Below are positions 36,752 through 44,561 of a DNA stretch of 64,000 nucleotides, in pieces (within the stretch, counting starts at the first letter, position 1; the number at the start of each line of letters is the position of its first letter). The DNA is taken from positions 372,001 to 436,000 of the forward strand of contig NZ_JACCFG010000002.1 in assembly GCF_013416555.1 (NCBI RefSeq), read 5' to 3'. Made by a program: the position numbers and the translations under genes. The DNA comes from Sphingomonas sp. R-74633 (GTDB lineage: Bacteria; Pseudomonadota; Alphaproteobacteria; Sphingomonadales; Sphingomonadaceae). The notes beneath the pieces were generated by a model. It did no database searches and was not told the DNA's origin. It saw only the letters and a program-made list of their open reading frames with translations.

Positions 36752-37042
36752 CTAGCGAGAGAGGCGCCTCCGATTAGAGCGGATCTTCTTGCCATAGTGC
36801 CGAACAAGGGCGCGCGATGCGCCGCCAGGCGATGCTCCGAAACCGCCCGTCAAAAGGCGCGCCTGCGCTTCGATCGCAGTTTCGATCTTTTCAGCTACCA
36901 TCAAGTTCGCCTCGGCCATCGCGGCGCTGCCGCCATTTGCGATCTTGAACGTCCGCAAGGCGATTACGGTGTTGGCTTCCACGCTCAGACTCCAGAGGTC
37001 GAAGCCAAATTCCCAAGCGCTCGAAAATGCATCACGTGCCAT
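36752..37042 (-). CDS. small phasin-like protein
   Basis: 96 residues from the ATG at 37042 (GGAG seven bases upstream); the open frame extends farther but the extension is basic low-complexity sequence. Content: WEFGFDLWSLSVEANTVIALRTFKIANGG, AMAEANLMVAEKIETAIEAQARLLTGG, then a basic tail KKIRSNRRRLSR. This amphipathic helical pattern with EKI..A.EAQ is found in short alphaproteobacterial proteins related to phasins, which coat polyhydroxyalkanoate granules, though that role is not shown for this type. It stands between a GH43-like gene and a lipid kinase, all on the minus strand, with gaps of about 200 bases on each side. Confidence 0.65.
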   Translation of the reverse strand: MARDAFSSAWEFGFDLWSLSVEANTVIALRTFKIANGGSAAMAEANLMVAEKIETAIEAQARLLTGGFGASPGGASRALVRHYGKKIRSNRRRLSR

Positions 37043-37232
37043 GAGAGTCTCCAGCCTTGGAAAATGAAACCGCGCCTGGTGCCGCGGTCTGTGCCGGTTC
37101 TTCGGAAGAGTCCCGCGCGGCCCGGCGGGGGTCATCGTCATAGAGGCGGAAGAAATACCCGGGCATGTCCACACAATGCGCAAGCGCCGCGCGGGTTTCC
37201 TCAGCTCCGACTGTATCCTGGCCTGGAACGGC

Positions 37233-38129
37233 TCAGGGTTGGACCACCCTTAGTCCGCCCGCGCGGATCTTGAATTTCAGCGGCAGATCGAGCTGCTTCA
37301 CTTCGCCGTCGAGCGCGATCTCGATCGTCGCGGCGTGCCCCCGCACGGTGAGCGCCTCGGTATCGCCGAGCGCGGCGAAGTCCTTGCCACGGTCTGCGAG
37401 GCCCAGCGCAGCGCGCAAGCCGAACCACAAAAGCGCCGGCCTGCTGGCGTGCGAGACGGCATAGACCGAGAGCTTGCCGTCGTTCACGGTCTCGCGCGAC
37501 CCGACCGAGCCCGCGTCGAGCGAATAGCGGTTGTTACCGACGAACAGCAGCGGCGTGACGATCGGCGCGGCGCCCGCGCCCATGTCGATCCGCAGGCGGT
37601 GATGGTGCAGGCGCGACACCGCGTCCCAGGAAGCGGGCACCATGGCGAGCCATTTGGGCCAGCCCTTGCGATCCTGGATGGCCTCGCGATCGCGCACCAT
37701 GAAGGGATAGAGGCCGACCGAGGCGTTGTTGACGAACCGCCGGCCATTGACCTCGGCAACGTCCACGGGCTTCGCCATTCCCTTGGCCGCCAGTTGCGCA
37801 GCCTTGGCGAGATCCGTGGGGATTTCGAGGTCGCGGGCGAAGTGGTTGAGGGTGCCGAGCGGAAGGATTGCGAGCTCGACATCCTTGCCCGTCAAAAGCT
37901 GGGCAGCGGAAGCAACGGTGCCATCCCCACCTGCGATCACGATCCGCGGATATTCCGTCGCAGCCCTTTCGATCGCGTCGGCCAGGCCATCGGCGGGAAG
38001 CATCTGGACATCGGCCTGGGCACCGGCGGCATCGAAGGCCGCTTCCACCTGCGCCTCGAGCCTGTCGCCCGCGGCCTTTGCCGCACCGCCTTCGCGATTG
38101 ATCAGGACAGGCAATTTGGAAATCGTCAT
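37233..38129 (-). CDS. diacylglycerol-kinase-family lipid kinase (YegS/DagK-like)
   Basis: 298 residues. DAGK catalytic domain (about 5-130): nucleotide loop IAGGDGTVASAAQLL (66-80) and AILPLGTLNHFARDLEIP (about 95-112), both diagnostic. The C-terminal beta-sandwich half has FVNNASVGLYPFMVRDRE, VGNNRYSL and IEIALDGEVKQLDLPLKFKI. The enzyme phosphorylates diacylglycerol or related lipids with ATP at the cytoplasmic face of the membrane. It diverges from the phosphoesterase gene with a 75-base gap holding both promoters. The exact lipid is not predictable. Confidence 0.9.
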   Translation of the reverse strand: MTISKLPVLINREGGAAKAAGDRLEAQVEAAFDAAGAQADVQMLPADGLADAIERAATEYPRIVIAGGDGTVASAAQLLTGKDVELAILPLGTLNHFARDLEIPTDLAKAAQLAAKGMAKPVDVAEVNGRRFVNNASVGLYPFMVRDREAIQDRKGWPKWLAMVPASWDAVSRLHHHRLRIDMGAGAAPIVTPLLFVGNNRYSLDAGSVGSRETVNDGKLSVYAVSHASRPALLWFGLRAALGLADRGKDFAALGDTEALTVRGHAATIEIALDGEVKQLDLPLKFKIRAGGLRVVQP

Positions 38130-38204
38130 GCCTGCGTAACGAGCGCAGTCGGTCTTTGTTCAGGCCTGGGTGAACCCGATCGGCCAAATGCTCGTTTGCG
38201 GGTC

Positions 38205-39035
38205 ATGGCCCGTATCGCACATCTCTCCGACATTCATTTTGGCGCAAACGACCCGGCGATCGTCGCCGGCACCGAAGCCTGGCTCGCCGAGCAGCGCCCG
38301 GACCTGGTGATCATCTCGGGCGACTTCACCCAACGCGCGCGGGTCGCCCAGTTCAAGGCCGCAGGCGACTATCTGGCGCGGTTGCGCGCCGCCGGCCACA
38401 AGCTGCTCGTCGTGCCGGGTAACCATGACATTCCGCTCTATGACGTCGTCCGGCGCTTCGGCGCGCCGCTGGTCCGCTACCGGCGCTACATCTCCGAGGA
38501 TCTGTGCCCCTGGTATGAAGATGACGAAGTCGCGGTGCTCGGGCTCAACACGGCGCGTTCACTGACCTTCAAGGACGGCCGGCTCAACGAAGACCAGATT
38601 AGCCGGATCGAGCGGCTGTTCACGAACGTGCCGGCGACCAAGACCCGCATCCTCGTCACCCACCACCCGCTTTTCGCCATGCCGATCGGGTCGGGAGACG
38701 AGCTGAGCGAAGCCGTCGGGCGACACGAGAAGGCGGTAACCGCGGTGTGTCAGGCCGGCGTCCGCATCGCGCTCGCCGGGCATTTCCACCGCACCTATGC
38801 CGAGGCCGCGCGCAAGATGGTGGAGAAGGCGGGATCGGCGCTCGTCATCCAGGCCGGGACCGCGACCTCGACGCGGTTGCGCAACGACGAGCCGCAAAGC
38901 TTCAACTGGATCCACACGCACGGGCTGGACGATATCGAGCTTCAGGTGATCGTCTGGGGCGACGGCGTGTTCGAGCGCGCCAACCATATCCGCTATCGCT
39001 ACGAGAATGCGGACTGGCAGCGCTCCAAGGCCTGA
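38205..39035 (+). CDS. calcineurin-like metallophosphoesterase
   Basis: 276 residues from the ATG at 38205. Metal-site motifs are in canonical order: LSDIHFG (D9, H11), ISGDFTQ, VPGNHDIP, VTHHPLF and AGHFHRTY. These ligate two metals in class III cyclic-nucleotide phosphodiesterases and UDP-diacylglucosamine hydrolases; the compact size and absence of a signal peptide fit a cytoplasmic CpdA/Icc-like enzyme, with cAMP-type or other phosphodiester substrates possible. It is divergent from the lipid kinase and followed after 79 bases by a small membrane protein gene on the same strand. Confidence 0.88.
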   Translation: MARIAHLSDIHFGANDPAIVAGTEAWLAEQRPDLVIISGDFTQRARVAQFKAAGDYLARLRAAGHKLLVVPGNHDIPLYDVVRRFGAPLVRYRRYISEDLCPWYEDDEVAVLGLNTARSLTFKDGRLNEDQISRIERLFTNVPATKTRILVTHHPLFAMPIGSGDELSEAVGRHEKAVTAVCQAGVRIALAGHFHRTYAEAARKMVEKAGSALVIQAGTATSTRLRNDEPQSFNWIHTHGLDDIELQVIVWGDGVFERANHIRYRYENADWQRSKA

Positions 39036-39114
39036 CGGATCGCATCCGACCCAATCTCGTTCAGCCTCTGGCGCAGAGGCATCCGACCTTCCGCCGGGCA
39101 GCGTAGAGGACAAT

Positions 39115-39525
39115 ATGGACGAGTTCTTCACACGGATAGCATCGCGGGCCGCAAGCTGGATGGGGCATCCGCTTGCCTTCGTCATCTCGATTGGCTTTGT
39201 CCTGCTCTGGGCGGTGAGCGGTCCGGTCCTGCACTATTCCGACACCTGGCAGCTGGTGATCAACACAGCGACGACGGTGCTGACCTTCCTGGCCGTGTTC
39301 CTGATCCAGAACAGCCAGAACCGCGATGGCGCGGCCATGCAGGCCAAGCTCGACGAGCTCATCCGGGCAGTCGACAAGGCGCGCGGCGCCTTTGTCGGGA
39401 TCGAGCATCTGACCGACGCGCAGATCTGCGAGATCCGCGACGCGCTCGAGAAGGACATGGCCGATGCCGATGAGAAGGACTCTACCGCGCGGCCGACCGT
39501 CGAGCGCCTGCTGGCGCGCTACTAG
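39115..39525 (+). CDS. low-affinity iron permease family membrane protein
   Basis: 136 residues. Two membrane helices near the start (HPLAFVISIGFVLLWAVSGPVL and TATTVLTFLAVFLIQNSQNRD) with the conserved SDTWQLVINTATT linker between, then a cytoplasmic tail (AKLDELIRAVDKARGAFVGIEHLTD). This is the FET4-like PF04120 pattern, although these short bacterial members have not been shown to carry iron. AGAGGA precedes the ATG. It sits with the GlsB-type gene 88 bases downstream. Confidence 0.85.
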   Translation: MDEFFTRIASRAASWMGHPLAFVISIGFVLLWAVSGPVLHYSDTWQLVINTATTVLTFLAVFLIQNSQNRDGAAMQAKLDELIRAVDKARGAFVGIEHLTDAQICEIRDALEKDMADADEKDSTARPTVERLLARY

Positions 39526-39613
39526 CCAGCGCCTTGGGGGAAGCGTTGCAGGCCCGGAACAAACCGCATCTCAGCGGATTGTCTTCGCATAGCTTTGTAC
39601 AGGGAGAATTGAG

Positions 39614-39880
39614 ATGGGTTGGATCATCGCACTGATCGTGGGCGGTATCGCAGGCTGGCTGGCCAGCATGGTGATGGGCCGCAACGCCTCGATGGGCATC
39701 GTCCTCAACATCGTCGTTGGCTGTGTCGGCTCGGTCATCGGCAACTGGCTGTCGGGTCCGCTGTTCGGCATTCGCGGCAGCGTGCAGGAATTCTCCGTCA
39801 CCGGGCTCATCATCGCCTTTGTCGGAGCCGTGGTCCTGCTCGGCATCTTTAACCTGGTGCAGCGCAACCGGGTTCGTTGA
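39614..39880 (+). CDS. GlsB/YeaQ/YmgE-family stress membrane protein
   Basis: 88 residues, three hydrophobic segments rich in glycine: GWIIALIVGGIAGWLASMVMGR, GIVLNIVVGCVGSVIGNWL and TGLIIAFVGAVVLLGIFNL. This is the transglycosylase-associated/GlsB family, often induced by acid, osmotic or general stress. AGGGAGAATTGAG precedes the ATG. A strong terminator follows directly. An ECF-type promoter is suggested by GGAAC at about 39557, but I could not find a convincing matching -10 element. Confidence 0.88.
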   Translation: MGWIIALIVGGIAGWLASMVMGRNASMGIVLNIVVGCVGSVIGNWLSGPLFGIRGSVQEFSVTGLIIAFVGAVVLLGIFNLVQRNRVR

Positions 39881-39885
39881 GCGTT

Positions 39886-39923
39886 GAGGCAACGCCGGCT
39901 GCAATCGCGGACGGCGTTGCCTC
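39886..39923. terminator. bidirectional terminator hairpin
   Basis: Perfect 12-base inverted repeat (39886-39897 and 39912-39923) with a 14-base loop, between the convergent GlsB-type gene and the carboxylesterase gene. Confidence 0.7.
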
Positions 39924-39940
39924 GACCCTAATCGTCCAGG

Positions 39941-41593
39941 TTACCGCACCGGCGCGCAGCCGGCGCTCGGTGCGGGGAGGACGGGTGCCGTGCTGCCCGT
40001 GCGCCAGGTCCAGGACTGGCTTCCCTCCGCCCGGCGCCGACACATGACCTGCTCGTGGAGCGCATACATGCCCGGCATCAGGTCGTTGGACGCGCGCGGC
40101 ACGTCGGCAAATTGCATGAAGGCGCCCGCGGCGCCGATCGCATTCCAGGCCGGGCCGTTTGCCGTAACGGGCTTTCCGTTGCGGGCAAAGCTCGTCCAAT
40201 AGTCCAGCATCGCGCCGGAGAGCTGCCGTTCGGCGGCGGTGTCCGGGATCGCGGGCCAGAAGGACGGCGTGTTGGTCATCGTGCCGAACACGAACGGCAC
40301 TTCACTGGCGTGAAAGCCGGTGAGGCCCGCGGCATCGGCGGCCGGATAGCTGTGGCTGAAATAATAGAGATAGGCCGGTTGCCCGATCGCGGCCTGCTTG
40401 CGCACCAGCCGCTCGGAGGTCCAGCCGAACACCGCGTCACGCGTGCTGTCGAGACCGTTCTGGGCGAGGTCGCCGGAGGCAGGATAGAGGCGGAGATAGG
40501 CATCCGCCAGATCGCCGTACCGCGCCCTGACTTCGGCGGCATAGGCGTCCGCGCTCGCCGATGGCGGCGGCAGCAAATGGCGCAGCGTCCGGATCTCGCC
40601 GCTGTTGAAGCCGGCGATCAGCGGAACCGGCGCCTGCTCGCCGCGATCAAAGGTGTCGACAAGCTGACGCTTGAGGATCTTCCCGTCGATCGTGCCATAG
40701 GGGACATAGCCCGTCGCGGCGGATGCCTCGACCAGCTTCTGTGCATCCATCGCGCGCAGCGCCGCGAGGTCGGGCGCCGCGAGCTTGCCCATCAGCCAGG
40801 TGCCAATGTCTTCGGCGGGGAACTCCTCGCCGCGCTTGGCGCGCAGTTCGGGCATGGTGAAGAGATAGCCGCTCTCGACGATCGCGCGGTCGAAGGTGCC
40901 GCGCGCCCGCGGCGAGGCGAGGAGATATTCGGTACTGAGCGCACCCGCGGACTCGCCGAAGACCGTGACATTGGCCGGATCGCCGCCGAACGCGGCGATG
41001 TTCCTGCGCACCCATTTCAGCGCCTCGATCTGGTCGAGCAGGCCATAATTGCCCGAAATGCCCTCGGGGGATTCCTTGCTCAACTCAGGGTGTGCGAGGT
41101 AGCCGAGCACGCCCAGCCGATAGTTGATCGAGACCAGCACGACCCCGCGCTTGGCGAACTCGCGGCCGTCATACATCTTCGAATGGCCCGATCCCCAGAT
41201 CAGCGTGCCGCCGTGGATCCACACCATCACCGGCGCCTTGCGCGCGTTCGCCGGCGCGGTCACGTCGAGCGTCAGGCAATCCTCGGACATCGCCACCTTG
41301 CCGCGGTCATACGGCCCCGGCGCCATCGGTGGCTGCATGCAGGCGACGCCCATCGTCTGCGCGGCGCGCACGCCTGTCCAGCGCGGCATCGGGGCGGGTG
41401 CGCGCCAGCGGCGCTCGCCCAAAGGCGGCAGCGCATAGGGGATCGCGCGGAATACATTGGCGTCACCCTCGCGCAGTCCCTTCACCGATCCGGCCGGTGC
41501 GTTCACGACCGGCTGTGCCGAGGCACTGCTCGCTCCGGCGAACGCGGCGGATAGGGCGATGGCGGCTAGCATCAGGCGCGACAGGGTCTTCAT
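39941..41593 (-). CDS. secreted type-B carboxylesterase
   Basis: 550 residues beginning MKTLSRLMLAAIALSAAFAGASSASAQ, a clear signal peptide; the start overlaps the MFS stop by 4 bases. Carboxylesterase family landmarks: FRAIPYALPPLGERRWRAP, SEDCLTLDV, WIHGGTLIWGSG (oxyanion hole), nucleophile S215 in FGESAGALS, and GFHASEVPFVFG with the catalytic histidine region. It hydrolyses carboxylic esters in the periplasm or outside. As last gene of the receptor, acyl-CoA ligase, transporter, esterase series, it would release an acid that the MFS protein imports and the ligase activates (inference). Confidence 0.9.
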   Translation of the reverse strand: MKTLSRLMLAAIALSAAFAGASSASAQPVVNAPAGSVKGLREGDANVFRAIPYALPPLGERRWRAPAPMPRWTGVRAAQTMGVACMQPPMAPGPYDRGKVAMSEDCLTLDVTAPANARKAPVMVWIHGGTLIWGSGHSKMYDGREFAKRGVVLVSINYRLGVLGYLAHPELSKESPEGISGNYGLLDQIEALKWVRRNIAAFGGDPANVTVFGESAGALSTEYLLASPRARGTFDRAIVESGYLFTMPELRAKRGEEFPAEDIGTWLMGKLAAPDLAALRAMDAQKLVEASAATGYVPYGTIDGKILKRQLVDTFDRGEQAPVPLIAGFNSGEIRTLRHLLPPPSASADAYAAEVRARYGDLADAYLRLYPASGDLAQNGLDSTRDAVFGWTSERLVRKQAAIGQPAYLYYFSHSYPAADAAGLTGFHASEVPFVFGTMTNTPSFWPAIPDTAAERQLSGAMLDYWTSFARNGKPVTANGPAWNAIGAAGAFMQFADVPRASNDLMPGMYALHEQVMCRRRAEGSQSWTWRTGSTAPVLPAPSAGCAPVR

Positions 41594-42891
41594 GACAGGC
41601 TTCCTTCGTGGAGGCGTTCGGTGCGGCGGATCAGCCGGGCGAGGAACAGGAACAAGGCGGCGCCGATCAGGTACATCGGCGCGAGCGCGAAATAGGCCAT
41701 CTGCAGGGCATGCGGCCCATAGGCCGGGCGGAAGAAGTCGCTGGCCATGCCGACATAGGTGGGCCCCAGGCCAAGCCCGATCAGGTTCATCACCAGCAGC
41801 AGCAGTGCCCCCGAGATCACCCGCCGCTCGGGCGGCACTTCGCCCTGCACGAAGGTGACGGTGGCAGAGAGGAAGAACGAATTCAGGAACATCGGCACGC
41901 ACAGGAAGAGCAGCGCCAGTTGCCAGCCCGGTGCCCAGGCGAAGCCCAGAAAGAAGGGCAAGGCGAGCAGCAGCGAAACCGCGGGAATCGTCGCATAGGC
42001 AGCCTTGCTGCGCGCCGCGAACCGGTCGACCAGCCGGCCCGAGGCGTAGATGCCGGCGCCCATGCAAATCCCGACGACCAGCGCGTACCAAATCGCGACC
42101 TCGCCCATCGTCATGCCCTTTTCGCGCATGAGGAAGAGCACCGTGAAGTTGAGCAGGCCATAGGTGATGAAATTGCCCGCGCCGCTCGCCAGCGACGCGG
42201 TGAGCAGGAGCGGATTGCCGAAGAACTGCGCGATGGTCGCGAAGAAACCCGCTGCCGGGGCGGGGGCGCCTTCCTGCTGCCTGCGGCTCGGCGCCCGGAC
42301 GACCAGGCAGACGGCAAGTGCAGTCACCACGCCGATCGCGCCGATGACGTAGAAAGGCAGTCGCCAGTTGAACGCCGCCGCGAGCGACGCGCCAAAGGCC
42401 ACGCCCAGCGCGGACCCGAGCGGCGGGCCGAGGTTGAAGATCGCCATCGCCGTGGTGCGCCGCTCGCGCGGGAAACTGTCGGAGATGATCGCATAGGAGG
42501 GCGGCACTCCGCCCGCCTCGCCGACGCCGACCAGCATGCGCGCGGCGGCCAGTTGCATATAGCTGCCCGCCAGGCCGCAGGCTGCGGTTGCCGCGCTCCA
42601 CAGCGCGCAGCCGACCGACAGCACGGCGACGCGGCTCGTGCGATCGGCCAGCCAGCCGATCGGGATCGCGATCAGGCAATAGAAGAGTGCGAAATAGAAG
42701 CCGGTCAGCAGCCCCAATTGCCCATCGCTGATCCGCAAACTGTCCTGGATCGGCTTGGCGAGGATCGAGATCAGCTGGCGGTCGAGGAAATTGAGCACAT
42801 AGACAAAGCACAGCATCGCCAGCGTGACGCGCGCTGCGGCGCTGGAGCCCGGTGCCGCCTGTGGGCCGGTGTCAGCGGACGGAAACGACAT
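41590..42891 (-). CDS. major facilitator superfamily transporter
   Basis: 433 residues from MSFPSADTG at 42891; the longer open frame upstream overlaps the ligase gene and is arginine-rich noise. Twelve membrane segments. Signature motifs: LNFLDRQLISILAKPIQ in helix 1, GWLADRTSRVAVLSVG (motif A), ARMLVGVGEAGGVPPSYAIISDSFPRERR. This 'spinster'-like sub-family is frequent in sphingomonads and often sits with aromatic or ester catabolism genes. It overlaps the ligase end by 20 bases and the esterase start by 4, so the three genes are one operon. Confidence 0.88.
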   Translation of the reverse strand: MSFPSADTGPQAAPGSSAAARVTLAMLCFVYVLNFLDRQLISILAKPIQDSLRISDGQLGLLTGFYFALFYCLIAIPIGWLADRTSRVAVLSVGCALWSAATAACGLAGSYMQLAAARMLVGVGEAGGVPPSYAIISDSFPRERRTTAMAIFNLGPPLGSALGVAFGASLAAAFNWRLPFYVIGAIGVVTALAVCLVVRAPSRRQQEGAPAPAAGFFATIAQFFGNPLLLTASLASGAGNFITYGLLNFTVLFLMREKGMTMGEVAIWYALVVGICMGAGIYASGRLVDRFAARSKAAYATIPAVSLLLALPFFLGFAWAPGWQLALLFLCVPMFLNSFFLSATVTFVQGEVPPERRVISGALLLLVMNLIGLGLGPTYVGMASDFFRPAYGPHALQMAYFALAPMYLIGAALFLFLARLIRRTERLHEGSLS

Positions 42892-44473
42892 GGCGGTCGA
42901 GCTCCCCCTCGGCATAAGCGGCGCGCAGCCGCACCTTGTCGATCTTGCCGGTCGCCGCCAGCGGCATGCTCGGCAGGCGGACCACTTCGTCAGGCAGCCA
43001 CCAGTCGGCAACCCTGCCCCGCAGCGCCTCGACGAACGCCTGTGCATCGTCGGCCTCCCCGTGGCGAAGCTCGACGACCAGCACCGGGCGCTCGCCCCAT
43101 TTGGGATGCGGCTTGCCGATCACGGCCACCTGCCCGACGCGCGGATCGCGACCGATGATCGCCTCCATCTCGGCAGGGTTGATCCATTCGCCGCCCGACT
43201 TGATCAGGTCCTTCGAGCGGCCGCGGATCGTGAGCGAGCCTTCGGCGTCGATCGTCGCGAGATCGCCCGTGTCGAAATAGCCTTCGGCATCCAGCGCATC
43301 CTCGGTTGCGCCGAAATAGCGGTCGATGATGGCGGGGCCCTTGACCTTGAGATGGCCGACCACCCCGCGCTGCTCGGGGAGCGTGACGCCAGCCGCATCG
43401 GTGAGCTTCAGATCGACGCCGATCGGCGGACGCCCGGACGAGCGCTCCGCAGCAGGCGGAAACTGCGGGGAGTCGGCCGTGCCGAGGGGCGACATCTCGG
43501 TCATCCCCCAGGTCGTCTGGACGCGGACGCCGAGCCGCTCTTCCATCCGCCGGATCAGCGCATCGGGGCATTTCGATCCGCCGATGATGACACGCTCGAG
43601 GCTCGGCAAATCCTCGCCGGTAACATCGAGATGGTCGAGCAGGCCGATCCATACGGTCTGCACGCCGCCGGCGATGGTCACCTGCTCGTCGCGGATCAGC
43701 GCGGCCAGGCTGGCGCCGTCGAGCTCGCGGCCGGGCAGCACAAGACTGGCTCCCACTGCCGGCGCGGAGAACGGAAACCCCCAGGCATTGGCATGGAACA
43801 TCGGAATGGCGACCAGGATCGTGTCCTTCGCCGACAAGCAATAGGCGTCGGGCTGGATCGACATCAGCGTGTGGAGATAGTTGGAGCGGTGGGAGAACAC
43901 GACGCCCTTGGGCTTCCCCGTCGTTCCCGAGGTAAAGCACAGGCCGGCGGGGCTGGCCTCGTCGAACCGGCCCCACGCGACCGCACAGCCTTCTGCCTCG
44001 ACCAGCGCATCGAGTCCGTCAACCGGGATCCCGCAGGCGCTGTCGATCGGCGAATTCTCATCAAGGACGATCACCCGCTCGATCGCCTCACAAAGCGGCA
44101 GCAGTTCGGGGAGCATCGGCAGCAGGCTCCCGGCGATCGCCAGCACCCGGTCCGCCGCCTCGTTGATCATCGCCGCCAGATGCGCCGGCGTGAGCCGGGG
44201 GTTCAGCGTGTGGCAGACCAGACCGGCGTTCATCGTCGCATAATAGAGCTCGAGATGGTGCTGGCTGTTCCACGCCAGCGTGCCCACCCGGTCGCCGGGA
44301 CGGAGCCCAAGCGCAAGCAAGGCGCCGGAAAGCCGGTTGCTGCGCGCCCGCAGCTCGGCATAGCCGGTGCGTTGCTGGATCGCGCCGCGCGACGCCGTGG
44401 CGACGGTGCGGGCGCCGTGCCATTTCGCCGCATGATCGATGAACTTGTCGAGGGTCAGTGCGAAGGATTGCAT
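42872..44473 (-). CDS. acyl-CoA synthetase (AMP-forming, medium/long-chain type)
   Basis: 533 residues. Adenylation motifs: LCFTSGTTGKPKGVVFSHRSN (ATP loop), AIPMFHANAWGFPFS, TTWGMTEMSPLG, YFDTGDLATID, GRSKDLIKSGGEWINPAE, and catalytic lysine region PLAATGKIDKVRLR. The GGEWI and MFHANAWG forms are those of fatty-acyl-CoA ligases acting on medium or long chains, but aryl acids cannot be excluded. It converts a free acid to its CoA thioester for beta-oxidation. First of the ligase-MFS-esterase unit, separated from the receptor upstream by a strong hairpin. No obvious ribosome-binding site before the ATG. Confidence 0.88.
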   Translation of the reverse strand: MQSFALTLDKFIDHAAKWHGARTVATASRGAIQQRTGYAELRARSNRLSGALLALGLRPGDRVGTLAWNSQHHLELYYATMNAGLVCHTLNPRLTPAHLAAMINEAADRVLAIAGSLLPMLPELLPLCEAIERVIVLDENSPIDSACGIPVDGLDALVEAEGCAVAWGRFDEASPAGLCFTSGTTGKPKGVVFSHRSNYLHTLMSIQPDAYCLSAKDTILVAIPMFHANAWGFPFSAPAVGASLVLPGRELDGASLAALIRDEQVTIAGGVQTVWIGLLDHLDVTGEDLPSLERVIIGGSKCPDALIRRMEERLGVRVQTTWGMTEMSPLGTADSPQFPPAAERSSGRPPIGVDLKLTDAAGVTLPEQRGVVGHLKVKGPAIIDRYFGATEDALDAEGYFDTGDLATIDAEGSLTIRGRSKDLIKSGGEWINPAEMEAIIGRDPRVGQVAVIGKPHPKWGERPVLVVELRHGEADDAQAFVEALRGRVADWWLPDEVVRLPSMPLAATGKIDKVRLRAAYAEGELDRHVVSVR

Positions 44474-44506
44474 GTGCTGCGTGCTTACTCGGTAAAGGGG
44501 CGGAGG

Positions 44507-44551
44507 CCGTCCGGTATCGGGAAGCGGCGCGCGGGCCCCGACACCGGACGG
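44507..44551 (-). terminator. hairpin between receptor and acyl-CoA ligase genes
   Basis: 15-base arms (44507-44521 and 44537-44551, one mismatch) and a 15-base loop, 11 bases beyond the receptor stop. It probably attenuates transcription from the receptor into the catabolic genes. No T-run. Confidence 0.6.
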
Positions 44552-44561
44552 TGGTTTTCGA

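Noticed and set aside
39557..39590. Possible EcfG-type stress promoter (GGAAC) before the GlsB-like gene
   Set aside because: No CGTT-like -10 element at 16-17 bases; a lone GGAAC is too short to support the call.
41594..42811. Extension of the carboxylesterase frame upstream
   Set aside because: It is a shadow of the MFS gene in another frame; the signal peptide at MKTLSRLM and the 4-base overlap fix the start at 41593.
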